A stretch of DNA of 64,000 bases from Christiangramia salexigens (GCF_001889005.1 NZ_CP018153.1:2914890-2978889); one strand, 5' to 3'. Shown: positions 36,803 to 46,438, counted from the stretch's first letter. Notes: generated from the sequence alone by a model not told the origin. Translations and numbers: made by a program.

Positions 36803-37486
36803 ATGAACAAGACACTTTATCTACTTGTATTATCACTTTTTTGTTTCTCAGTATCTCAGGCCCAGGAGTTTAGTTTTGGGATAAAAGGAGGTGCCAACTA
36901 TGTGATGGGAGGTCAGATCACCGGGAACACTTCCAATGGCCTATACTTTGGTGGTACCGTAGAAGCAGAACCGCAAATAGGATTTCACGGAGGAGCTTTT
37001 TTTGAAGTTAGATTTAATAAATTTTTGATAAGGCCTGAATTCGTTTTTAGCAAAATGGAGACCGAATTTCCTTTTCCTACTGCACCTTCAACTTATGCAG
37101 TAGATAAAATTAGTGTACCGATTTTAATAGGATATAATGTATGGGGGCCTATAGACTTATATGCCGGTCCGGCATACCAGAATATTCTGGATGCATCTCT
37201 TGAAGGTACAGAGCCACCTAATCAGGTGATTGTTGTGCAAAACACACCCTTAGCTGCGCAAGTTGGAGTAAAAGCTGATCTTGGAAGGTTTGAGATTGAT
37301 TTGAGATATGATAGAACGCTATCTACCAAAGAGCCTATGGATTTAGACCTCGTGAATAGTGATTATGGAATCAATCGGGCAACTTTTGATGATACCCGCT
37401 TAAATCAAATTTTATTGAGTTTAAGCTTTAAAATATTTGATAGTTCGGCCGATCCTGGCAGAAGAAAAGGTGGTTGTTACTTCTAA
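36803..37486 (+). CDS. Outer-membrane beta-barrel protein (PorT/OmpW-like fold)
   Basis: 227 residues from ATG 36803, where a clean signal peptide begins (MNKTLYLLVLSLFCFSVSQAQ, 20 residues plus Q). An upstream in-frame ATG (36758) would bury it. The rest alternates short strands, starting FSFGIKGGANYVMGG and FHGGAFFEVRFNKFLIRPEFVFS, the pattern of small eight-strand barrels in Bacteroidota. Function unknown. The last residues, GRRKGGCYF, end in Phe. Confidence 0.8.
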   Translation: MNKTLYLLVLSLFCFSVSQAQEFSFGIKGGANYVMGGQITGNTSNGLYFGGTVEAEPQIGFHGGAFFEVRFNKFLIRPEFVFSKMETEFPFPTAPSTYAVDKISVPILIGYNVWGPIDLYAGPAYQNILDASLEGTEPPNQVIVVQNTPLAAQVGVKADLGRFEIDLRYDRTLSTKEPMDLDLVNSDYGINRATFDDTRLNQILLSLSFKIFDSSADPGRRKGGCYF

Positions 37487-37500
37487 ACGAAAAAAATATT

Positions 37501-37538
37501 AAACAAAAAACGCTCTCCAATGGAGAGCGTTTTTTGTT
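37501..37538. terminator. Bidirectional terminator
   Basis: CGCTCTCC and GGAGAGCG around a 3-base loop, flanked by A6 and T6, between converging genes. Confidence 0.85.
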
Positions 37539-37609
37539 TATGAACATTGAATGTTCCTGATAGTATTAATACATATTTAATTCGTGCTAAAATAACGGAA
37601 CTTCATGAT

Positions 37610-38620
37610 TTACTTATTTCTTATAGCTGCAGGCTGTCTGAAGTTTTCTTTAAGACTTAAAAATCTTTTTTCAAATAGGTGATAAGAGGTAAACGATATT
37701 ATGAATATGCATAACAGCTCAAGCAGGGTCTGCAATAAGAATTGTTCAAATACTTGAAATGTATTGAAAATTATAATTACAAATCCGCTGTATAGATATA
37801 GGCCGTAAGTATACTGTCCTAAAAAATTAAAAATTTTGAGGACTTTATAATTACCGGTTTTGACTGAGAATTGATGTGTCGCAAAAATTATCGATACAAA
37901 CCATAAAGACAGATTAATATTGAAAATCATTGAAGCTGGATCGATATAGGCGAGAAATATCGAAGTGAGGCTTAAGAGAATTAGAATTCCTACCATGGAA
38001 TATTTTTTATTATAAAACACCCAACCTCCAGCCATTCCAATAGCAAAATTGGGGAAATGATAGAATAGATTTTTATAATGTGCCCATCCGTAAAATTCAT
38101 TAGCGTAATAGTATAGCAGATAAATAAGCAGTAAGCCACCTATAACATGCCAGATATTGTTTCTAAAGTAAATGCTCAGAAAAAGAAATAAAAGGTAAAA
38201 TTGCTCCTCTACCGCAATTGACCAAAGGAATTTAAGTGGAAGGAGGTATGCACTGTCATCAAAATTTGATAGAAATATCCAAAAAAGATATTGATTTTCC
38301 GGCAGGCTTATTTCTAGCTTAATAAATTGGGCGACCAAGGGTAAAAGAATAAAACTGAAGAATAATATCAGATAATACAGAGGGAAAATTCTTAATACCC
38401 TTCTCATAAAAAAATTCTTCTTGGAAAAGCTTCCAAAACTGTTCATTTCTTTAAGTGCGAGAAAGGTTAATAAAAAACTGGAGAGAACAAAAAAGAAATC
38501 AACCCCTAAAAAACCGAAATAAAAGAGATCGGAACTATGAAACAGGAAAACCATTAGAAAAGCAAAAAACCTAAGGCTGTCTATACCCTCAATTTTAGCA
38601 ACCTTAAAATTTTCAATCAT
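37610..38620 (-). CDS. Membrane acyltransferase (family 3, OafA/YrhL type)
   Basis: 336 residues with about ten hydrophobic helices. The N-terminal IEGIDSLRFFAFLMVFLFHSS holds the conserved Arg and His of acyltransferase family 3, then FFVLSSFLLTFL and KNFFMRRVLRIFPLYYLI (basic loop), and WSIAVEEQFYLLFLF. These enzymes transfer acetyl or other acyl groups onto sugars of surface glycans or peptidoglycan. The target is unknown. The gene is AT-rich and isolated from other polysaccharide genes. Confidence 0.9.
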   Translation of the reverse strand: MIENFKVAKIEGIDSLRFFAFLMVFLFHSSDLFYFGFLGVDFFFVLSSFLLTFLALKEMNSFGSFSKKNFFMRRVLRIFPLYYLILFFSFILLPLVAQFIKLEISLPENQYLFWIFLSNFDDSAYLLPLKFLWSIAVEEQFYLLFLFLSIYFRNNIWHVIGGLLLIYLLYYYANEFYGWAHYKNLFYHFPNFAIGMAGGWVFYNKKYSMVGILILLSLTSIFLAYIDPASMIFNINLSLWFVSIIFATHQFSVKTGNYKVLKIFNFLGQYTYGLYLYSGFVIIIFNTFQVFEQFLLQTLLELLCIFIISFTSYHLFEKRFLSLKENFRQPAAIRNK

Positions 38621-38742
38621 TTTCTATTATGTAATTTTATTAGCTATTTAATCCTGGGTGCTTACCCGCACTATATTGGAAATCGTGTGGCTTAATGCAA
38701 TATAAAAACCATATTTATATATTGGAAAGAAAAGTCATAAAA

Positions 38743-38781
38743 CAAAAAAATCCCGTTCAAATAAATTTGACGGGATTTTTC
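38743..38781 (-). terminator. Terminator of tmRNA
   Basis: On the minus strand ATCCCGTCAAATTTATTTGA leads into ACGGGAT and a T7 run, about 30 bases after the tmRNA CCA end. Confidence 0.8.
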
Positions 38782-38812
38782 CTTTTTTGATCTGCAGCAT
38801 AACTGCATTTAA

Positions 38813-39211
38813 TGGTGGAGTCGGAGGGGTTCGAACCCTCGTCCAAACAAGCAATTCAGAAGCTTTCTACACGTTTAGTCTTCGTTTAATTGTCGATGCA
38901 AAGCCGGCCGAAAACCACCAACTTTACACGTATCCTCACTTAGATTTCGCAACCGCATCAAGGCCCTGCGGGTACTATATTTACTTTATCGGTGCCTCTA
39001 ATGTGGACGCCGTAAATCAAGGCTTCCACGAGACATCTTGGCTCCCTGCCTTGCAGGGACTAAGTATAACCTACTATGATTCGGTTACGCAGCCAAGGCG
39101 TAGTTATTCTCGCCGTTTAAAAAGTCTGAAATATGATATTTACGAGCTATATCCCAGCGCTCGACGTGCTTACAACTCAATTAGACTCGCTGTCAAAACC
39201 AAGTCGACCCC
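38813..39211 (-). ncRNA. ssrA: tmRNA (transfer-messenger RNA)
   Basis: 399 bases, minus strand. The 5' end GGGGTCGACTTGG pairs with the 3' end CGACTCCACCA to form the acceptor stem; the T arm contains GGTTCGAACCC. The tag frame (39114-39085) reads GGC GAG AAT AAC TAC GCC TTG GCT GCG TAA, giving GENNYALAA, the typical Bacteroidota tag for degradation. The CCA is encoded. tmRNA with SmpB frees stalled ribosomes; smpB is not in this window. Confidence 0.97.
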
Positions 39212-39256
39212 AAAATTTCAATGAACACTTAAAACTTTTTTAGCCTTAAGCGATTT

Positions 39257-39284
39257 CAAAGATACATAATATATTATATCTTTG
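39257..39284. promoter_or_regulatory. Mirror-image divergent promoters of ssrA and the dehydrogenase gene
   Basis: CAAAGATA (39257-39264) and TATCTTTG (39277-39284) are perfect reverse complements 12 bases apart. Each is an exact -7 box: one for tmRNA on the minus strand, one for the gene at 39320 on the plus strand. Confidence 0.65.
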
Positions 39285-39319
39285 AGACACTTCATAATGA
39301 TTCAAAACCCATACCAAAA

Positions 39320-40549
39320 ATGATAAAATTTGCCCTTATCAAAGAGCGAAAAACTCCACCGGATAGAAGAGTGGTCTTTTCTCCCGAAATGCTTAAAAAG
39401 GCCAAGGCTAAATATCCCGATGCAGAATTCAAGGTGGAAAGCTCTGATATCAGGGTTTTCAACGATGATGAATATCGTGCAGCCGGTTTTGAAGTAAGTG
39501 AGGATATATCAGATTGTGATGTGTTATTAGGCGTAAAAGAAGTGCCTATTCCGGCTCTGATCCCGGATAAAAAATATTTCTTTTTCTCACATACCATTAA
39601 AAAACAGCCATATAACCGAGATCTGTTAAGGGAAATTATTGCAAGAAATATAGAGTTGTACGATCATGAAGTGATTGTAAATGAGAAGTCTGCTAGATTA
39701 ATTGGTTTTGGCAGATACGCAGGTCTTGTTGGGGCTTATAACATTATTAGAGCAATTGGTATGCGGGAAAATAGTTTCGACCTGCCTAAAGCAGAAAATC
39801 TGCCAGACCTTAATGCCATGCTGTCAGAACTGGATAATGTTAATTTACCTGCATTTAAATTCGTTCTAACCGGCAGTGGAAAAGTTGCCCGTGGGGCAAA
39901 AGAAATTCTGGATCATCTGGAAATTCAGCAGGTGAGTCCGGAAGATTATCTTAACAGAGAGTTTGACAATCCCGTTTTCTGTCATATCGATGTTCTCGAC
40001 TATTCCAAAAAAGTAGATAACTCTGAAGCCACAAGGCGCGAGTATTATAATCATCCTGAGAATTTTGAATCAGATTTCTACAAGTTTGCCAAGTCCAGTG
40101 ATGTATTTGTAGCCGGACACTTCTACGGACAAGGTAGCCCGGTATTCTTCACGGCAGAAGAGGCAAAATCTGAAGATTTTAGAATTAAGTATGTCGCAGA
40201 TATATCTTGTGATATTGCAGGACCTGTTGCATCTACGATCAGGCCATCCACCATAGCGGAGCCGCTTTATGGTTATGATCCCAAATTGGAAATTGAAACA
40301 GATTATCGTGAACCGGGTTCAATTGTAGTAATGGCAGTAGATAACCTTCCCTGTGAATTGCCTAAAGATGCGAGTGAAGGATTTGGTGAAATGTTTCTAA
40401 AATGGGTTGTTCCCGCATTTTTCGACAATGATAAAAATGGAATTCTTGAAAGGGCTAGAATGACGCAAAATGGTAAACTTACCGAGCGTTTTAATTATTT
40501 GGAAGACTATGTAGAAGGTAAGATTCATGAACATGAAGGACATGAATAA
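39320..40549 (+). CDS. Saccharopine/alanine dehydrogenase-like NAD(P)-dependent oxidoreductase
   Basis: 409 residues. The N-terminal part (KFALIKERKTPPDRRVVFSPEML, VLLGVKEVPIPALIPDKKYFFFSHT) matches the alanine-dehydrogenase/transhydrogenase N domain, and FKFVLTGSGKVARGAKEIL (about 180-198) is the NAD-binding Rossmann fold with a G-x-G-x-x-A. YVADISCDIAGPVASTIRPSTIA follows. This resembles lysine-forming saccharopine dehydrogenase and its Bacteroidota relatives. Whether it works on saccharopine is not shown; no other lysine pathway gene is nearby. It overlaps the next gene by 8 bases. Confidence 0.82.
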   Translation: MIKFALIKERKTPPDRRVVFSPEMLKKAKAKYPDAEFKVESSDIRVFNDDEYRAAGFEVSEDISDCDVLLGVKEVPIPALIPDKKYFFFSHTIKKQPYNRDLLREIIARNIELYDHEVIVNEKSARLIGFGRYAGLVGAYNIIRAIGMRENSFDLPKAENLPDLNAMLSELDNVNLPAFKFVLTGSGKVARGAKEILDHLEIQQVSPEDYLNREFDNPVFCHIDVLDYSKKVDNSEATRREYYNHPENFESDFYKFAKSSDVFVAGHFYGQGSPVFFTAEEAKSEDFRIKYVADISCDIAGPVASTIRPSTIAEPLYGYDPKLEIETDYREPGSIVVMAVDNLPCELPKDASEGFGEMFLKWVVPAFFDNDKNGILERARMTQNGKLTERFNYLEDYVEGKIHEHEGHE

Positions 40550-41369
40550 ATTCATTTATTTTTTAAGTCTTTTTATCTGCTTACAGAGTTCTTCACAGGA
40601 ACTTGAGATAATGAGCTATAATATTAAATATGCCAACGAAAATGACGGGGAGAATAGTTGGTCAAAAAGGAAAGATTTTCTCACTAACCAGTTGAAATAT
40701 TACGAACCAGACATTATTGGAATACAGGAAGCAGTTATAGGTCAATTGAAGCATATTACATCAGAAATAGATACTTACGCTTATGTAGGAGTAGGTCGGG
40801 ATGATGGAAAGCAAAAGGGTGAGTATAGTGCAATTTTATATAACACCCGGAAATTTAAAGTTCTTGATTCCAAGACCTTTTGGTTATCGGAAACACCGGA
40901 AAAGGTAAGTGTAGGATGGGATGCCGCAATGGAAAGAATCTGTACCTATGCGTTGTTCATAGATGAAAAAACAGACAGGGAATTCTGGGTGTTCAATACT
41001 CATTTTGATCATATTGGAGAAGAAGCCAGAGCCCAAAGTACTAAGCTGATTCTTAAAAAGATCTCTGAAATAAATTCTCATAAACTCCCAGTTGTGCTTA
41101 CCGGTGATTTTAATCTGGAGCCAGATAGTGATCCGATCTTAGATTTAAAAAGATCCCTTAAAGATTCCCGTACATCTGCTACTCAGGTGAGTTTTGGGAG
41201 TGAGGGAACCTTTAATGGATTTAATTTCGGAGCTCAGGTAACGAGGAGGATCGATTATATTTTTGTGAGCCCTGAAGTGAAAGTTTTAAAATACGGGGCA
41301 TTGAGTGATTCCAAGGATCTAAAATATCCTTCAGATCATTTCCCGATAATTAGCTTAATTAGCTTCTGA
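40542..41369 (+). CDS. Secreted endonuclease/exonuclease/phosphatase family hydrolase
   Basis: 275 residues from ATG 40542 (MNKFIYFLSLFICLQSSSQ, a signal peptide). The EEP fold is shown by IMSYNIKYANENDG, DIIGIQEA with the catalytic Glu, WVFNTHFDHIG, PVVLTGDFNLEPDSDPI and the late RRIDYIFVS plus SDHFPIIS. Metal-dependent phosphodiesterase or phosphatase, possibly extracytoplasmic. A longer reading from 40527 would bury the signal peptide. Confidence 0.92.
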   Translation: MNKFIYFLSLFICLQSSSQELEIMSYNIKYANENDGENSWSKRKDFLTNQLKYYEPDIIGIQEAVIGQLKHITSEIDTYAYVGVGRDDGKQKGEYSAILYNTRKFKVLDSKTFWLSETPEKVSVGWDAAMERICTYALFIDEKTDREFWVFNTHFDHIGEEARAQSTKLILKKISEINSHKLPVVLTGDFNLEPDSDPILDLKRSLKDSRTSATQVSFGSEGTFNGFNFGAQVTRRIDYIFVSPEVKVLKYGALSDSKDLKYPSDHFPIISLISF

Positions 41370-41389
41370 TTAATCTTTTAGTCTTAAAA

Positions 41390-42244
41390 CTATTTCACCA
41401 CCCAGAGTGGTAGATTAACCCTGTTATTAAAAAGCTCGTCTGTAACACTTCCCACCAGTAAAGAGGAAAAAAGGTTTCCTCCTTTATCTCCAACTATGAG
41501 AATATTAGCTTTCGATTTTTCTGCTTCGGAGGCTAGTCTTTCGGCAACACTAACTTCACGTCCACGGATGATCCTTCTCTGAACGCTTTTTAGATTAAAT
41601 TGACTAAGGAATTTATCAAACTTTTCGTTCTTATGCTTTTCAATTCTTGGCACCATCTCTTCTTTAGCCAGATAAGGTGAAAACTGAATTGGGACACTAT
41701 AAATATGAGCCGCTGTAATTTGGGATGAATTCTTTTCTTCTAGAAATTCAGCAAGATGAAACACCTTGCGGGATTCCTTAGAAAAATCGGTTCCAGCCCA
41801 CACATTTTCAAGACTTAGAGTTGGATGTTGAGGAATAGACATAACATCACATTTAAGCAGCCTCAGTAATTTATCGGTAATAACTCCAGTACCGGAATCA
41901 TTATTTTTATTGCCGACCATGACAAGGTTAATACTGTATTTATGCACCACGTAATTAATTAGGGATTCTGTATAAGGATCTTCTGAAATAAGCACCTCCC
42001 ATTTGCAGTTGGAAGAAAAATTTTCAGATACTTTTTCATCAATTTCCTCGCTGATTATTTTATCAAGATTGATATCCTTCAGCTGCTCCTCAAATAACTC
42101 AGATATTTCATACTTTTTAATATTATGGACAAAATAAACTTTATCTGCTCCTAATTTTTCAGAAATAAAGGAAGCATACCTTATCAAGGTGGTATCCATT
42201 TCAGAAAGATCGAGAGCTACCAGTATGTTGTTGAATGAATTCAT
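41390..42244 (-). CDS. Universal stress protein (tandem UspA domains)
   Basis: 284 residues made of two Usp folds. Domain 1 (1-135) starts NNILVALDLSEMDTTLIRYA; domain 2 (about 146-284) starts NVWAGTDFSKESRKVFHLA and ends with the nucleotide-binding-like IVGDKGGNLFSSLLVGSVTDELFNN, near the G-2x-G-9x-G(S/T) motif of ATP-binding Usp. Cytosolic. It follows the BCCT transporter gene by 6 bases and probably responds to, or modulates, that transporter. Confidence 0.93.
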   Translation of the reverse strand: MNSFNNILVALDLSEMDTTLIRYASFISEKLGADKVYFVHNIKKYEISELFEEQLKDINLDKIISEEIDEKVSENFSSNCKWEVLISEDPYTESLINYVVHKYSINLVMVGNKNNDSGTGVITDKLLRLLKCDVMSIPQHPTLSLENVWAGTDFSKESRKVFHLAEFLEEKNSSQITAAHIYSVPIQFSPYLAKEEMVPRIEKHKNEKFDKFLSQFNLKSVQRRIIRGREVSVAERLASEAEKSKANILIVGDKGGNLFSSLLVGSVTDELFNNRVNLPLWVVK

Positions 42245-42250
42245 ATTAGT

Positions 42251-43873
42251 TTATTTTTTTTGATCACTTTTTAAATTCCTTTTACTAACGATATTGGAAA
42301 CGATCTCTTCGTAATTGTCCAATTGTTTTTGAGATCTCTTTTCCTCCAGCTTTTTAAGGTCTTCATTTAATCCTTTATAAAGTGAATAGCACATTATGAG
42401 AAGGATGACGGCAAAGGGAAGGCCTGTGACAATGGTTGCGGTCTGTAAGGCTTGCAAACCACCGCCAACTAGTAGTACAGCGGCTACTGATCCTTCGGTT
42501 ACGGCCCAGAATATTCTTTGTCCTACTGGTGCATCTATCTTTCCTCCTGAGGTAAGGCTGTCAATAACGAGTGAACCTGAATCTGAAGATGTCACAAAGA
42601 ATCCGGCAATTAATATCACAGCAACAATATTGATAACCATTGATAAAGGATAATCCTGAAAGAACACGAATAAAGCAGTTGCGATATCGCTGTTAACGGC
42701 ATCAACAATTACATTATCACCTCCCATGGTTTGCTGAATAGCTGAACTTCCGAAAGTTGACATCCAAAAGAAGGTTACCAGTGAGGGAACCAATAATACA
42801 CCAAGAATAAATTCTCTGATTGTTCTTCCCTTAGAAATTCGGGCGATGAACATACCTACGAAAGGAGACCATCCAATCCACCAGCCCCAGTAGAATACTG
42901 TCCATGCATTTTGCCAGGAGCCACCAGTATAGGTTTCACTCCAGGTGGAAATTTCAAGAAAATTATATAAATAGCTTCCTGTATTCTCTACAAAAGACCT
43001 GAAAATAAATATAGTAGGGCCAAGGATCAATGCCAGTAATAATAAGATTACGGCAACTCTCATGTTCCATTCACTAAGTACTTTTACACCTTTATCTACA
43101 CCTAATACTACAGAAGTTGTAGCTATTAATGTGATCCCGGCGATTAATAAGATTTGTGTGGTTAAGCCATCTGCAAGCCCAAAAACATGATTTAGACCAG
43201 AAGCTATTTGTTGTACACCAAACCCTAGAGAAGTTGCCAGGCCAAAAAGAGTAGCGAGAACCGCAAAAATATCGATGAGATCCCCAATTTTTCCATAGAT
43301 CCTGTCTCCTAAGAACGGATAGAAAATAGATCTGATAGTAAGGGGTAATCCACGGGAATATGTAAAATAAGACAAGGATAATCCTACCAGGGCATATACA
43401 GCCCAGGGGTGGAATCCCCAGTGAAGAAAGGTGAAGTTCATAGCCTCTGTGGCAGCGGCGGCTGTACCTGCTTCTGCCATAGGTGGATTATTAAAATGCA
43501 TGATTGGTTCTCCAACCCCAAAAAACAGTAATCCAATTCCCATCCCGGCGCTAAACAACATTGCGAACCAGGACATGGTCTTAAATTCAGGTTTCGCATT
43601 TTGTCCTCCAATTCGAAGTTTTCCGAATTTACTAAGAGCGAGGTAGATTAGGAAAATCAGGAATACATTCACTGAAAGTATAAAAAACCAGTCTGCCTTT
43701 TGAGCTACCGCGGTTTGAAGTTCTGAAAAGTATTGTTCTGCCCCTTCCTTAAATATAAGAGTAAGAGCTATACTTAGTATGATAATAAAAGACGAAATAA
43801 AGAATACCGGACCATTGACTTCCAGACCGAATATTGATTTTTTTTCGTCGCTTCTTGTAACTTTTTCTGCCAT
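42251..43873 (-). CDS. BCCT-family (betaine/carnitine/choline) transporter
   Basis: 540 residues with twelve expected membrane helices. The family signature WTVFYWGWWIGWSPFVGMFIARISKGRTIREF is at about residues 320-351, and the N-terminal GMGIGLLFFGVGEPIMHFNNPP segment (about residue 100) is also typical. BCCT carriers take up glycine betaine, choline or carnitine with Na+ or H+. The C-terminus is a charged coiled-coil tail (EDLKKLEEKRSQKQLDN), where osmosensing sits in characterised members. Third of four genes in a minus-strand operon. Confidence 0.96.
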   Translation of the reverse strand: MAEKVTRSDEKKSIFGLEVNGPVFFISSFIIILSIALTLIFKEGAEQYFSELQTAVAQKADWFFILSVNVFLIFLIYLALSKFGKLRIGGQNAKPEFKTMSWFAMLFSAGMGIGLLFFGVGEPIMHFNNPPMAEAGTAAAATEAMNFTFLHWGFHPWAVYALVGLSLSYFTYSRGLPLTIRSIFYPFLGDRIYGKIGDLIDIFAVLATLFGLATSLGFGVQQIASGLNHVFGLADGLTTQILLIAGITLIATTSVVLGVDKGVKVLSEWNMRVAVILLLLALILGPTIFIFRSFVENTGSYLYNFLEISTWSETYTGGSWQNAWTVFYWGWWIGWSPFVGMFIARISKGRTIREFILGVLLVPSLVTFFWMSTFGSSAIQQTMGGDNVIVDAVNSDIATALFVFFQDYPLSMVINIVAVILIAGFFVTSSDSGSLVIDSLTSGGKIDAPVGQRIFWAVTEGSVAAVLLVGGGLQALQTATIVTGLPFAVILLIMCYSLYKGLNEDLKKLEEKRSQKQLDNYEEIVSNIVSKRNLKSDQKK

Positions 43874-43894
43874 AAGATTTTAATTCTTTATTGT

Positions 43895-45049
43895 TTAGAA
43901 ATAGTAACCAAAATTGATATTAAATCGCGCTTCCCATTTAGCATCGGGATTTCCCTTTGCAAAATCATCCACAAAATTGCCTCCCAGCCAGGAATGGTTA
44001 TATCCTGCTGCATAATCGATATAAGTGTATAACTGACCTGCAGTTATCAAAACGCCAGTCACATTCATAAAAGAATCCTCAAAGCGATCTACTTTCTTAT
44101 CCATGTAGCCAAAATCGTTGTAGAATTGAAGGTTGGATATAGGTCCTAATTCTACAGGGATATTTCTGGAGACTGCAAGGGAATAAATATTGAAATCTGC
44201 TGCTATTGAATATGGAAACCCATAGGCGCCCATTTGAAGTGTCTCCCTTGATTCCCCAGGAAGGTTTTCAGGATTGTGAGCCACATTCATCGCCTGAGCT
44301 TTCAAATTCCAGCGACCCCAATTACGTTCATAATGCAGTGCTATTCCGTGATGGTCACCCGTTTTTTCAGTATCTAGATTATAAAGGCCACCATATTGAG
44401 CCGACACTCCAAGGCGGTTTATTGACTTCTCTCCAAACTTATAGATCAATTTTCCATTTACCTGGTTGATCTCTTTGTTACGTCCAACTACATCATAGGA
44501 ATATCTGTTAGGTGAGGACTCGGTAGTGCCTCCAAATTGAAGCTCCTCAGAATTCTTATAAAATGCCAGTTGATATTCAAAATCATCACCTACGTGAAGA
44601 AATTTAACTCCCATATCATGGTCATCTTCCAATCCCATATAATAGGTGAGATTAAAGAACCAATTATGTGAATTGTATTGTTGGATCCCAAACGGAACCT
44701 GACTTAAACCTAACTGAACTTCGTCTTCTTCATTAATTCGGTAACCCATCCATCCCTGCTTGAGGAATCCGCCCCCGAATGCCTGTGAATATAATCTGTA
44801 TTCAGCATTAAGATAAATGTCTTTCCACGAAGCATCAAAATTCACTCGGAACATATCATATCCAAAGTCACCGCCTCGTTTCTTTTGTCCATCTTTCCAG
44901 GAAGAAAGATTGTAATTGAATCTAAGAGCTCCGCCAACATTAATTTGGGGTTCCTCTTGAGCCTTAACCGGACTAAAACTAAAAAATATAAGTCCTGCAA
45001 TAATGAGATTAAAGAAACTAAGTTTTGGTAGGGTATTTTCTCTTTTCAT
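43895..45049 (-). CDS. Outer-membrane porin-like protein, paralogue A
   Basis: 384 residues with a signal peptide ending near VKAQ. The mature protein starts EEPQINVGGALRFNYN and ends INFGYYF, the C-terminal Phe of barrel proteins. The body is a series of amphipathic strands. It is clearly homologous over its whole length to its neighbour at 45120 (for example GGDFGYDMFRVN against GGDFGYDLFRLN, and GYNHSWLGGNF in both). Probably a diffusion channel or substrate-selective porin for the adjacent BCCT substrate (inference). Confidence 0.8.
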   Translation of the reverse strand: MKRENTLPKLSFFNLIIAGLIFFSFSPVKAQEEPQINVGGALRFNYNLSSWKDGQKKRGGDFGYDMFRVNFDASWKDIYLNAEYRLYSQAFGGGFLKQGWMGYRINEEDEVQLGLSQVPFGIQQYNSHNWFFNLTYYMGLEDDHDMGVKFLHVGDDFEYQLAFYKNSEELQFGGTTESSPNRYSYDVVGRNKEINQVNGKLIYKFGEKSINRLGVSAQYGGLYNLDTEKTGDHHGIALHYERNWGRWNLKAQAMNVAHNPENLPGESRETLQMGAYGFPYSIAADFNIYSLAVSRNIPVELGPISNLQFYNDFGYMDKKVDRFEDSFMNVTGVLITAGQLYTYIDYAAGYNHSWLGGNFVDDFAKGNPDAKWEARFNINFGYYF

Positions 45050-45119
45050 TTATCGTTTCGGTTTTTTGGTTTTGTAATAAAATCTAGCCTTTAATTCAGC
45101 CTGTAGAGGTCTAATTAGA

Positions 45120-46265
45120 TTAGAAATAGTAACCTACATTGATATTGAAACGGGCCTCCCATTTAGCGTCGGGATTTCCAGCTGCAAAATCGTCTTCAAA
45201 ATTACCACCCAACCATGAGTGGTTGTAGCCTGCAGCATAATCTATATAAGTATAAATGAAACCTGAGTTTATAAGAATTCCAGTGACATTCATAAATGAA
45301 TTTTCAAATCCGGGAGTTCTTTTATTCATAAAGCCGAAATCATTATACAGTTCTATATGTTTTACAAGACGGGTGTCCGCTTCAAAAATTCTTGAAATCC
45401 CAACATTATAGATCTCAAAATTTGATGCTACTTCGTAAGGAACGCCATAAGCCCCCATTTTAATAATATTTCTGGTTTGACCTTGAGCATTTTCAGGATT
45501 GAAACCGGCTTTGAGCGCCTGCGCTTTTATGAACCAGTCCTCAGTTTTATATTCATAATGTACGGCAAAGGCATAACGATCTCCGTTCTCTTCTGTATCA
45601 AGATTATAAAGCCCACCATATTTTGCTGAAGCGCCTATTTTGTGTTTTGGGGTGTTATCTGGTTTGAAAAGGATCTTTCCGTTAACTTGATTGATCTCTT
45701 TATTTCGTCCTACGATATCATAAGAATATCTTAGCGATGAGGCTTCAGTGTTGCTTCCAAACCTTAGTTCTTCAGCATTTTTAAAGAATCCAAAATGATA
45801 TTCGAACCTATCGCCATTATAGGTGTAGGTGATTCCCATGTCATGATCGTCCTCCAGACCTACATAGTAAGGGAGATTTAGAAAGAAATTATGTGAATTA
45901 TAGCGCTCAATTCCAAATGGAACTTTAGCAAGTCCCACTTCAACTTTACGTTTTTCGTCAATATTATATCCAAAAACTCCATGCTTCAAAAAATCTCCTC
46001 CAAAACCTCTGGAGTAGAATCGGTATTCTGCATCTATATAAATTCCCTGATAAGAGCCATTCACATTTAATCGGAAAAGGTCATAACCAAAATCGCCACC
46101 ACGGTTTTTTTGACCTTCCTTCCAGGATGAATAATTATAGTTAAAACGAAGAGCGCCACCCACAGAAAGTTCCGGATCTTCCTGAGCGTTTAGTTTAGTA
46201 AACAGCATCAGAAAAAAAGATGAAATTAAAATGCAATTGGAGATTAGACGTAATGTTCTTTGCAT
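45120..46265 (-). CDS. Outer-membrane porin-like protein, paralogue B
   Basis: 381 residues with signal peptide ending near LNAQ; mature start EDPELSVGGALRFNYN, end INVGYYF. Tandem paralogue of the gene at 43895 with conserved blocks such as PFGIERYNSHNFF, GLEDDHDMGITY, SYDIVGRNKEINQVNGK and NPDAKWEARFNIN. It is the first gene of the porin-porin-BCCT-USP run, with 70 bases between the two paralogues. No exact family name can be given. Confidence 0.8.
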   Translation of the reverse strand: MQRTLRLISNCILISSFFLMLFTKLNAQEDPELSVGGALRFNYNYSSWKEGQKNRGGDFGYDLFRLNVNGSYQGIYIDAEYRFYSRGFGGDFLKHGVFGYNIDEKRKVEVGLAKVPFGIERYNSHNFFLNLPYYVGLEDDHDMGITYTYNGDRFEYHFGFFKNAEELRFGSNTEASSLRYSYDIVGRNKEINQVNGKILFKPDNTPKHKIGASAKYGGLYNLDTEENGDRYAFAVHYEYKTEDWFIKAQALKAGFNPENAQGQTRNIIKMGAYGVPYEVASNFEIYNVGISRIFEADTRLVKHIELYNDFGFMNKRTPGFENSFMNVTGILINSGFIYTYIDYAAGYNHSWLGGNFEDDFAAGNPDAKWEARFNINVGYYF

Positions 46266-46438
46266 ATGGGTAGGGTTATAGACGAAAATGCAAATTACAG
46301 TAGAAATCAGTGCGATAAAATAGGTAGGGGTGGCTTTTAGGAATACTTTAAATTATTAGCCCCTATAATGCAGTGTAATAACAAAATTTTTAGAAAAACC
46401 AGAAGTGAAAATTAACCTAATTTTTCGATTTTTTGTTT

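Noticed and set aside
38813..38850. tRNA gene with GGTTCGAACCC T arm
   Set aside because: It is the 3' part of tmRNA; there is no anticodon arm adjacent.
38787..39224. 145-codon plus-strand open frame over the tmRNA
   Set aside because: It is the antisense of ssrA; the RNA features (acceptor stem, T loop, tag frame) explain the sequence fully.
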